From Opisthorchis felineus (Eukaryota; Platyhelminthes; Trematoda; Opisthorchiida; Opisthorchiidae), in NCBI GenBank assembly GCA_004794785.1, contig SJOL01004096.1, positions 23,609 to 87,608 of the forward strand: a stretch of 64,000 bases of DNA. Direction: 5' to 3'. Shown here one piece after another: positions 35,101-47,100 of this stretch (position 1 is the stretch's first letter; every line of letters begins with the position of its first letter). The notes beneath the pieces were generated by a model. The model was not told where the DNA came from and ran no database searches. It saw only the letters and a program-made list of their open reading frames with translations. The translations under genes and the position numbers were made by a program.

Positions 35101-38100
35101 TGCGTAGACCTGAAAAGCAGCAGCGTATAAGTGCATGGTCGCAGTCCACGCTGGTGTTCCAGCGTGTTCCACCGGCAACTGACCTCGATGCGGTCTATTT
35201 GAACTCGGGGCTGGTTCGCTGGTGGGCACCACGTTATCAAGCGATTTCCGCTGTTCCGGACGATGTAAAGGAACGGTCTGTGATCAGCACGCATCTGATT
35301 CAGGCGATCTCGCTTGTCTGTGCCTCTCGTGTCCAATCCAAGACGGCCACCCAATTGGGCCTCAGCAGCGCCTAGTCCATCTACCTGGGCGTTCATATCA
35401 CCAGAAACCACAATGACGTCTGAGCTTTTGACCCGTTTTAAAAGGGCACCTAGAGCGTCATAGAAACTTTCTTTGGCAGATTCAGAGCTACAGACAGTTG
35501 GGGCCTAAGCAGACAATAAACAGGGTGCACAGCGACTACTTTATTAGATGAGCGAGAACCCGCGGTCGCCCAACTTCACTCGCTATGGTTGTGATTCAGA
35601 CCGGGGATCACGCATTAGCGCTCTGTCGATGTCCTGGCTCTTCGTTTTTGTACCATGTTTCTTACGGTGTATGGGTTCTGTTTAGTTTGGGCTCGAGGTG
35701 GAGCTCATGCTTCTCACATCAATCTTCTCTGTGGTCCGATCTGCCTTCCCTTTCAAGGAGACCACTGGCACTTGGATGACAGGATCAGCTGTTTTCTAAA
35801 CAAAACTGTCAATTCAATGTGCATTGCGAATGTGCAATGCATGTGCATTAGCTGGATACGTATACACTTTTCGGCCAAAAATCCATATGCTAAGTACTCT
35901 GTTGTTCTCCGTCATAAGTTTTAGTCGTATATTTTTGTGGACTAGTTGCTTTGCTTCATTTTTACGCACCGATCACCCCACCCCATATGTTCTCCCAATA
36001 AACGGTCGAGACCTGACAACGCGCATGTTACCAAATTTGGTTCTCCCAGTCAATCGCACCACACTTGTGCGCTGATCCGACAGGTAAGCGAGGAACTTTT
36101 GATTCGAACGGACGTAACACTGGATGAAAGGCCATGATTAAACGTTGACTCGTTGGACGCAGAGGAATCTTCGATGTAATGTTCTGTGTATGGTTCCGTA
36201 TGAATCTGCCAATTTTTTTTCCAAGGCGCATCGTAAATGGCCAGGTTTGGTGAATGTGCGGTGGAATCACTAAAAATGTTAAAGTTCTAGCGTTGATGCT
36301 TATTATTTTAGAGTTGCAAACCTAAACGCGACGGCAATCATGCTCCAAAAACACTTTTTCCTTCGCAAGTTGCCTTGATACAGTCTTCTTTCAAAGAAGA
36401 TGAATACTTGACGTAAAAAATAGAATGCGGTATCGTCTACCGGGTATTTGTCACACAAGCACATATATACTGATATTATCCCCATAATTCGCAGGTTTAC
36501 GGTGAGTACGTTAGCTGGCATTTTCTTTGGTGTCTATTAAAATGAAGCAAACTTGAACGCACAAGTTATTCAATGATTAAAAATTAAACAAAGAGTGTCG
36601 TAATGACTGTTGTATGTGTACCTGATATTCAGTGATATTATTCGATATTATTGAAGTAGTATCTACGTTTTATGCGCATTGTTTTTTTCGCCTTTCCTCC
36701 CTTAATAAAATGAAAAAACTAAATTCCTCCTAATAATTTGGTACTGCAAACCAGAAAAGTTTATAAACGACTAAAAATTGTTTATAAACACCCTTATCAA
36801 TTTTTCCGAGGAATTCTCAAGCGTGCGGTGCGAATTTCTTGGGTTCCAATGATACTTTCACATCTTAGTTAAGTCGGGAATCGTAAGACGTGGATTTGAT
36901 AGTTATTTTATGTTTCATAACACTAAATTGTACAGTATAGTTGATGGCTACGCGCGATTAATCAAACAGGTTGTAATGAAAGACAGTCTGTGACATGAAG
37001 ACCTATAAAAGGCAACTTCGAGACTGCAGGTTTTTCTAATTAAAGCACTTCACCTCTTCATCTGAGGAAGATCACTACACACGACTCTCACGCCCGAGTC
37101 AGCTGAATGATGCATTTAGATAGGGGTGCTCAATTTTTCTAACGATAAAATGAAGCGTATGCTGGAAGCGCTTTGTTATATTTCAAGGGCAGTAATCTAA
37201 ATGAATCCATTGTTTGGCCTGATATCACACTGAGCTTTCCAAGGGAGGGTACATAATCAGAAACCGGTTCAAAACTCTCCGTAGGCATGCGAACTACTTC
37301 CGTGCTCATAACCATTGTTGTCTATGGCAGCGAAACATCAGTTTTGAACGCTGATGTTATGCTGTCGATGATGATAATGACCATCGTTGGCAAGCTATTT
37401 AGCGCTTTTGGCGAATAATACACGTAAACTTATTTCCAGGTTTGTCCGCAAACGGAATGATTTGCTGGTTCGTACTTACACACCATCGGGATGGATTTAT
37501 CAACCCACATCCGGTGTGAATCGTAATGTGGGTAACATTTTCAGCGGTCCTGTCCGTTTTTTCTGACGTCTTTTTGTATGCAAATGAGAACGAGTCTGCG
37601 GTTGGTACCAGCTACTTGGAAGCAAATTATTCTGCCGTGCGTCTGCTAGTCAGTAGTTCCATACCGAAACCCGCCGCTTCTTCTGTTCTGCACTGTCATG
37701 AAAATCGAACCTCGTTCCACCTATTGTTTTCGAGCTCGTCATCCGAATTACCACTATTTCAATCGCACAGTACTTCGAGTTTGAGAAGAAAAAGAGGAAA
37801 AGCGGCCACTTGAGGAGCCAGTCAACACTTGACTATGGGATGTGGATTCTGTGATTGAGCGGTGAATGTCGGAATATCCTGTTTTACTGCGAGCTAATCA
37901 CACTGCTGACCAGCCGCTGGTGACCGAACGGTTAAGTGTTCAAACTACCAGGCCAGAGGTCGCGGATTCGGAACTCCATGGAGTTTCGTCAGCTGTGCAG
38001 TGCTTCTCGACATTTCAGCCTATACCACTTCAATTTGCAGGATGTAATCTCGGTTGAAATTTATGAATCTGATACTGTCAACAATGAAGCGTTGACACGT

Positions 38101-41100
38101 TTCGTAGAGATGAGCAGCATATCTTCTACAATGACGCCTGCAGCTCATATCGGATAGGAAGTTGGCAAACATCTGTGGTAAATATCATCTGTGATCTGCC
38201 CCCGAAACCGGCTGTTGTTTACATTTAGCTCATCTATATTTGGCCTTGACCAACTCGCGTGGCCAGACTACCGACTACACACCAAACAAACTTGACTACA
38301 AGAAGCCCCGTGAAATGCATCCTCCCAGCACGGCTACACGAGTGGCACATTGTTAAGGATAGGAACTGAAGATAACCAGTCCGTAGGAACTTCCAAGTTA
38401 CACAGTCCCAGTCTCTCTGAAATATGTTAGAACGGCCGATAACAAGTGTGAATTGATCCGATCGATAAGTTACTAAACAAGTCCTGGTCAAATGCGTTAC
38501 ACACACTGTAAATCCTGCGGTCAATCCTGGTGATCAGTCAGGATACAAGTCCATACCATAAGTCTACATTTGATTCAATTTTACCTCCATGAGAAACCTG
38601 TCCTTACGAGCCCATGTGGATGGCTTGTCTCTTGTTCTCTGTCTCAGACTCACTGTTAGCCAGATAACATTCTTGATCTACTTTTGAAGCCTGACCAATC
38701 ACCTCAATCGCTCTGGAACTTGACATATTGGCTTGTGATTATGACGCAATGATGGTTAGAGATAGTGTTTTCTAACTTCCTTTGAATTGCTTGCAGTTCG
38801 TCACATTTTCCCAAACTAAATTTGAACAAAAAGCTTGAACGATTTACTAGTGCTTGTTCAGGAACTGGCTGATAAAGGAATACATCATGAAGAACTGCCT
38901 TATTTTACGCATATGATATCCAGCTGAGTAACTGAAATCAATTGATTTGAATGTGTTACTGTACTAGCCAGATTTCTCACTTAAAGATCCAACTAACGGG
39001 TATCGTGTAAGGAGAGGAAAGAAGAGCGCAGTTGGTGAATGTTCTGGTTTGTACTCAATCCACCGAACGTAGGTAGCGGACTTACAATGTGCCAGTTGGC
39101 ATTGTTCTACGGAAGCAGCTCAGGACATGCTGGATCCTCTAGCCTACTAAGCACCATTAGTAGGACAGAAAATGATATCCGGAAATCCTGGATCTTTTCA
39201 GCCTGCGTGAGCGTTCTAGTACCACGCGTTGGCAATCAATACGAGACAATACGTGACCTGCAACCCTTGTCAAGTGAATAGGGAAAATAGGAACTCATAC
39301 ACCACTTGACATCGTCCTACATACAGTTGAGCGTTCATGCATGGAGAAAGACCGTAATTAGCCTGGGCACAAAATCTCAGCTTCAATACAGCCGTTCGTT
39401 TACTTCACGTTACATGTGAAATACTCTCGTTTGTCTATTAAGAACAGATATATGAAGAAATGACCTTTCTAGATATCTTCTGGCTCCTCATTATATGAAG
39501 CCCGCATAAAAAATCAAGGGAAAACGGCACATATCATTATAAGCTTCACAGTAATAGTGATGTTGGCATGCGCACATGCCTTTATTTCTGAAATCCTGTC
39601 CAATAATCACTTGAAATAATGGGACTAAATAATGAACAGTGAATCGCGCTTGTTATTCACCTGAGAAAACGGTGAGCAGTCACTCGTGCACCTATTGGAC
39701 GTTACGTACACATGCACAAACCGGCTTATGGAAGTGGGTCGCTGCGACTTCGGCCGTGCACAGTTTTCGGACTGTCGTTTTTCGTAGCAGTCTTGAATCT
39801 ATCTGATTTGTGACGCCAAACGCAGCCCCAGAATCTTGTTACGTCGTCGCAGTAGCGTTGTAGACGTAGACGTGTGGTCTGAGTGAGGTGGAAGCTTCAG
39901 AACCGAGATTATGTGCACCTAAACATAATTCGGTCGAGGATGCTTCATTCGTGATTGGGGGCCGAAGTACACACAAGACAAAGGAAAAACGTTGGAGGTA
40001 TACTTAGCATGATTTTTCATGGTCTCTTTGGCTCATATTCTGTTCGTCGCCAGAGTCCCCACCAAAATTATGGTTAAAAACATTGCATCACTGTTGAACG
40101 GCTCTTGGTGAACATTGTCAACCAACGGTTGGGATTAAGATTTTTATTGCATCAGCTGTATATCAGTGCACGTCAGTGCACCTTTGACACGAAATCAATG
40201 ACGCTGAATGGTTACTTCCGCTACTCCAAGGCAGGACCTTCACAGAAAGCTCGTTTTTATCCGTCGTGTACTTCTGAGGAGCCACCGCAGACTGACATTT
40301 GTGGTAACCTTACTGACCATTCTTTCACTTACTTTCTATCCTTTTCATATCCCAGTTACAAGTAACATCATCGCACAGCCGTTTCAGGATCCTGCTTTCA
40401 AGGTGCACGCATTCCCAGTCACTACCTTATTTAACAATGGAGATAGCACGGAACCTGGTTAGTGCCTTTTGTTTTCCTTTTTTTTTCTCGAGAGTGTTTG
40501 ATTCCCCCGTTGAAGCTTCTCGTTTTTCAAATGCAAATGTTCGCCAAAAAAGATCACCCTTTGGCCTTTACTCTTAGATCCTAATGAATGACCAGTTCCA
40601 GTCTACTTTATTTTTGTTAATGTCACTTCATATAAGACTGTGGCTTTTAGACTTCCCTAGTATGTGTGGATTTAGCCTACGATACTTTCGACAAGAGATA
40701 GTTCGGTGGTTATGGCGCGAATCTACCGAGCGGGGTCCATGTTTCGAATCCAACCACGGCACCTCCACTGTTCTTGTCTGGGCTTGGGCAACCTGGCAAT
40801 ATCTCAGCACTTGTGCCTACGTCGGGTGGCAGGGCAACTAGGCACCGAAAGAGTGTCACATCTGAACGATTATTATTATCACTTTCAACAACCGGGCACT
40901 TGTCGTCCTCGGATGAATTGGACGGAACTTCTGCTAGCACTAAGGAGGTGACAATCGGAGTAACTTGTTTAATTATGAAGCGCAACGTTCATCGGGAAAT
41001 ATGTGATCGCTTCCTGAAGAACTCATCCTTGTATAGGGTTGATTGAGTGTACAAGAATTGATCACGTGACCCTTTAGCGTGTGACTTAGCCAAACAGACT

Positions 41101-44100
41101 GAATAATACAGCAGGTTCTCAGAACATAAGTGTTCAGTTTCACCCTACTGAGCAAAACGGCGGTGAGTGATAGGTTCATTCTCTGTGTTTGCATTTCTGG
41201 AACCAATGACGCAGACAAAGAATGTTACGCGACCTCACTAGTTTCGTTATCTTGCTCTTTCATCATTCCAGCACCGAAACGTGTCAAACCCGACGACTTG
41301 ACGCCTTCTACAACGACGTATGTGTATTACTTTCAGGTGTGTTTACCGTTTTTGGAATGATCATGAATTTTCTTGCCCGGACGGCGTGCTTTGTGGCACA
41401 GCGTCACTAGTTGCTGAGTCAGTGTTTGGTATGCGGGTCTACCTAACATAAATAAGGCAAAAATGTGTGTCGCCAGCAACTTCTATCTTCCGCACAGTGA
41501 AACCGATAGAATATCTCATCCGACGCGGGTCGATTACGCAGTTGCGCCATTCATATCTGGCCACTTTTACGCGTCTTTTCTGGTCCCATGTATTTTTTTC
41601 TGTGGGGATGACAGACACGGCAGGCCAGGTAGGGAATTTATACTAGAGCTTGCCGCAAGTTACCGGCAGATCACTTCTGCTAGAGACGGGTTAGATAACA
41701 AGCCGTAAGCAGCTGACCGAGAAGTTCATGGTTCGCACTCAGCCATGGTTTTCCCAGCCTTGTGCAACCTAGAAGCATTCGTCCTGTATAATCCTTCCGT
41801 GGTGAATGGCAGCTCTGCACCGAAAGATGCTACATGCAACTTGATGTAACTTGTTGCATGAGTTGAACATAGAGCTTGTTCAGTTCAATCATTTTGGCTA
41901 TCTTTTGTGGAGATTCTGCTGGCAAAATGTAAATCCCCTCAGCTGGTAAGGTCACCAAAACTATTCCGCAAACTCCAAACAGGAAGAGTTAAACGAGTTA
42001 AACAGAAAACCTTGAAGGTGAATACGAATGATGGTTATTTTTAAGGTCTGGATGGTTGAATGCATAAGATCATGGATTACCAGATTCGATTTGTCATGCG
42101 CCGTCTTCTCAATACCCCATTCGAGCATGAACACAAATTTGGTACCAGCTGATTCCGGGGCAGTCGTATGCTGTATACTTGGTTGGATAATATCGACTTC
42201 AGTTTGGTCCCTCGAAAGACTTGGTCACGTTTCGCGTTCATGTACGTTCAGCATGCAAATGAGTAGTATATTCAACGTACGTACGAATTGATGCTTCGGA
42301 AAATGGGGGACTAATCGTGATTCATTGGCTCCCTGGGAAACCCTGAACAGGGCGAAACCGACATTATGCTACAGTAACCTACCAAAAGAGGTCACTCTCT
42401 GGAAGGGCCGCAACCATGTTTCTCATCTGCCACAGTTTGGTTTACAACCCTTCCAGAAGAGACAATAACTTCTGCGACAAAATGGAGATATCTCTCTTCG
42501 TGGTGTCATCTGCTTGGGTCGGATAGGTCCAACTTCCCAGCCAATCCGTCTTTATTCTCCTCATGGAAGAGAAGTTGAAGGAATGTGGTAACCTTTGATG
42601 TAGATAACGGTAACACAACCCAGCTCCAATAGAATGAACTGCGGTATTTACTTACGGATCAGTTCTTGAAGCTCGATGTGTTTTGTATGGGTTGCTGCTT
42701 CCAGATTTTGCCTTTTCAGTCGACATCTCTCCTGGATATTTGTGGTAATTTTTGACAGCTTACTCGCTAATATCGGTGCTTCGGAATCAGATCTCATATT
42801 TCTTTCCCGCATCGATTCTGGTGGCCAAAATGTATTTGTTGGCAGGCAAATCACGTGCCGTTATGAGAAATCGAGTTGTTGTCTTTGCTTTATCCGACCT
42901 CTGAACAACGCGCAACAACTATTTCTCGATATGTTCCACCTTCCAGACTTATCAACCGAGTCGCAAGGTTGACAGGGAGAAATGCGCAACACTCGGTGTT
43001 CCAAGGTACGTTTTTCTATGATTCTGTTAACTTGTTCTTTCATTGATTTCCGTCAGTGTGGTTCACACTGTTTTTTTTTATTTCCTGGCTCATTCCCCTC
43101 TGAACGAGGAGGATTTGACCATAGCTATCTATTACGTTGATTCCGTCCCTAATAGTTCTCATGTGGTCATCTACTTCGCCCCGTTGGCAATGTTGTGGAA
43201 TATAGGTAGCTCGGGTGCGCTCCTTGGTTGTTGGTCTGTCCACCGAGTTCGGCGAACAAACCAACAACCAATTCGCCTTGTGTCTCTGTTTGCAAATGTC
43301 ATCCTTTCCCTCAAAGTATTATCACACAGTTAAGCTCGAACGTTGTTACCGTTGTTATTATTATCAATATTATTATTGTGAGTATGAACAGGTTTGTAGT
43401 AGCGACACTTCGTTTTGCTAGTATTCCAATTCTGTGAACTCTGGCTATCAGTCACGATGATTTTGACACGACGAATTATCCCGTAGGTGCTTGATGGAGC
43501 CATATTTGACCCTGAGGACACTACAGACTCCTTAGTCTAGCGAAATAGTTGCTCTTGTCCAAAACAATCAAACGAACGTGCACATAATCGAGTGTCAAAT
43601 AATGTTTGCGTGGACTTCTGTCTGGGGCCTGACAGCTCTAGTTTCCCCCACTGCAGTCGCATCATATTTCGGCAACAAGACAACGATATTTTCTGAGCTC
43701 TTCTGTAGATTGAGACAACACAAATCCAGCGATGTCTTATTTGACTCAATCCGACCAATACTTAGGTGTCAGTGATAGTCTTTTAACCTATCAAGTGCGA
43801 TTCCCAGCTCTGATGACCTTGAAGGAGTCGGTCCCGCGATTACCTCTGTGCTACGCGATGTGGACTCACGGTTTCCTACCGGTCAGGTCACACTGAGTGA
43901 TATGCGCTCATACGTATAAGTTGACTGTGTTATAGTCTCTTTCTCAGCAGCCTCAAAGCTACAGGAAACCCTTGAACATACGATGTATTTGTCAACCATC
44001 TTGGCTCTAAACCTGTTTGCTATACAGAAGAATAAGCATAGGTTTCTTCTCACCTGTCGATCGACCATTAAAACTTCTGTGTTTGGTCGAAGGAGCTGTT

Positions 44101-47100
44101 ACAGACATCCACTTCTTTGCCTAGTACTTTACAACTGAAATAACCTATACTGTCCTATTCGTTCAGCTTTCTGCTCGCAGTTTCTTTGGGCAGTATTTTC
44201 CAGTATGTGTGGACAATCCCTACCGACTTGAATCGACACTCTCGAAGGGGTCGGGCTGAAACGACCTTCCTTTGTTAAATTCGCGAACTCATGTACTGTG
44301 GGCTATTGAAGCACGGTCTAGGAACATTCGTTTGGCTTCTTTTGTGACGAACTATTGCCTACTTGTTTGACCTTAAGGCTATAGCTGAAATACCGCGTGC
44401 CCATCACGTGTAGAACACAGGCATTTACGTGTTATTCACAGTGCTTAGGCGTTTGTGGCGTTTCCTGTTATGTCGAAAAAAATTCATGTATCATCGTCTT
44501 GTTGAAGTTAAGTAAAACGCAATCGGAATAGAGCTTCCCTATAGTGGAATCTTGCAAGAATGAAAGTTCAGAGGCAGCACTGTTAACAGGTCATTCGATT
44601 GCTCTTATTATCCACTAATTATATGATACGAACATCATTTCCAGGTTGACAGACTTGCTTCGTTTCCTTCCTTCTGCCTACGCTTTTCGAGTCGCTAGAC
44701 ATCCCTAACTATCACTCAAGCATGATCTCCAGTGCATGTCCTAATCGGCTCACTCTTTGTTGCCCTACATGACCATGCTGACACAGCTTTGTTCAAATCA
44801 GCAGTCAGTTACTCTGTTGGGAGTTATAGCAATGGTTAGTGGAGATAGGATCTGAAAAACCAATTTCGGAAATAGTTCAGAAGCTGCTGAAACAACAAAT
44901 GGACAGTAGGAACTCATCCAGAACACACATCAGTGCTTCTTCGAATATATCCAGGCCAAGGCGAAGCCTTCTGAATCTGTCACAGTACTGTCGGAACCTG
45001 GTGAGACATCAGTAGGGATTCACATCAATCGAGATGTCTCGGGAATTTACTGACCGGAAGGTCCGTGGTTCGAACCGGACTTCTGCATCTCGATTTCTCC
45101 TGTCTAGGCTTGGGCGACCTGGCAATATCCCAGCCCTCCTGCAGCTAGGCATCGAAAGTGTGCTACGGCTGGACGATTTATTATTTTCTCATCATTCAAG
45201 TTTCGATGCAGAAGAGAAAAGAATTAAATGGGCGTCAGTTTTTTTTAAAGATTGTCTACGTGAATACAATACTGCATGTCAACACAGCATCGATTTACCT
45301 ATCGACGGCTAGCCACTTTCCATCTCTGGCCTGAAACTGTCTTTCTTTGTCTCGTGTGATATGTAGATTTCTCTAATTTTCAACAACTGTGGGTCTTGAG
45401 TCGAAGCACTGGCCACCTCCAAAATTTCACTATACTTAACATTCTTATTGCCTACGGGTAGTGGTGCGGAGGCAGAGGGACTCGTTCGATTGTTCACTTT
45501 AGCGGTTGGTGAGTTTTGCTCAATGTGCCTACGCCTATTGTTCGCATTTGCTACTCCACTACGACTTTCGGTTGACCCGTTCGTTGTCGTTACGCCTGTT
45601 GACATCTCATACAACCCTAATCACAACGACATACAAGCAATTGGTAGCCATTCACACTGACTTTCCAAACTTTCCGCATCAAAAGACATATAACAATGGT
45701 TGTTTTCCTATGTGTCATAACATTAGTTTATGTAGTTCGAAAAGGTAAAATGCAGTCTTGGGTTAGAAAATTAACTAACAAACGAAACCCGGCATTTCCG
45801 TTCCAATATATACAAGATGTTTAAGTAGTTTTGACGATTCAAAATGGAATGCGGTTGCGATTTTTTGAGAACTTCAGCTTGGTTCTTTTTTTAGTTTCTT
45901 TTCAACCTCTTCGCTAATTAATGTGGTTCACAGTATGCACGCTTACGCATCAGTGCTGTCAATAGATTTCGCTCATCCATGTATATTCGCAGCAATCATC
46001 CCAGAGTATCTGTTGATAAGAATTAGACCTTGTTCAAGCATATGCAACACTGACCAGCGTACCCTACTTGAGTATTGTCAAGCGATTGATGGCTAAGATG
46101 GTCTCTAACGTCTCGAAAGTGATCAACGTGGCACAGCTGAGAATCAGTCAACACGCTGGCTCCGTGCCTGAGAAATAGAATTCACTTGAAACGACTAATG
46201 ATCTGAATATTTCCTGACCATTTGGTTATTCCAATCGTTGTCGTTGGGCACACTGTTCCGTTGAATCTGAACTCAAGAACGAACGTTTGTTGAATGCGAT
46301 TATGGTTTCATGCAATAGTCTACCAAATTTCATGCTCCTGTATACTAACGTAGCTTATAAGCTGCAGAAAAATAGATAGGCTTTAAAATAGTGCTGTTGT
46401 ACCTCTTCGATGTAGAACTGCCGCGGAACTCGACGGAGGCAGGGGACTATGTTGCCGCTAGGCTTTCAAAGCCCTACCTGAAAAACCAAGGTTGGGTTTG
46501 AATCACGGACCTTCTTTCGGTCAGTAGTTTCACTAACCGCTGAGCCATTTCGAGCACACTGAAACCCGGTCAGTCGTTGAATGGGACTGCTGAGATGCTA
46601 TGCAAGACCCGCTGGAGTTTTATCCCGCATTTTGTAGATATGCGAAACGCAATTATGACAGAAATACTTTCAAGCGATATCATGAAGGATGATACATTCC
46701 CATAGGTAGTGTGCAAGATTGAATCTGTACTAAACTGTGGTAGGTTCCAAGTTTCGCGATCATGTTTGTTCTGCTGCCGGTGGATGCGCTCGTGAGGTTC
46801 GCTGGTCGATAACACATTTGAGCCAGTTAGACAGTGGTGTAACTCTTCTTTGTAGGAGCTTGAATCGTGTATCGTAATAAATAACGGGCTAATTGAATGG
46901 ATCGTGATACAGCGAGAAATTGTACGGGGAATGGCAAAACTAGAATGTTGATGACAACGTGAACCCAGAGAACGAGTGTATAGAGTGAAAAGTGTCCAAA
47001 ATAACAACATCAGCGTTGGTGCAGTTCAACACTGAAAACAAATTTTTGGTCGTAATGAGTTGCCTGAAATACTAATACAATGGGATGGGATGGGATGGAT

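Larger units (their letters stand above)
33182..40355 (+). other. RNase Z intron 4, 7.2 kb
   Basis: Largely the antisense LINE (33.43-35.59 kb) and a family B SINE (37.9 kb). The AT-rich part at 36.5-37.2 kb and the rest show no recognisable features. Confidence 0.7.

Noticed and set aside
37517..37560. NIFSGPVRFF, similar to the ELAC2 peptide IFSGPL
   Set aside because: It stops at once and has no phase agreement. The exon at 33127-33181 fills the same position with correct splice sites and phases.
40105..40365. Open frame just before RNase Z exon 5
   Set aside because: It is in another frame from the matching peptide and has no family similarity.
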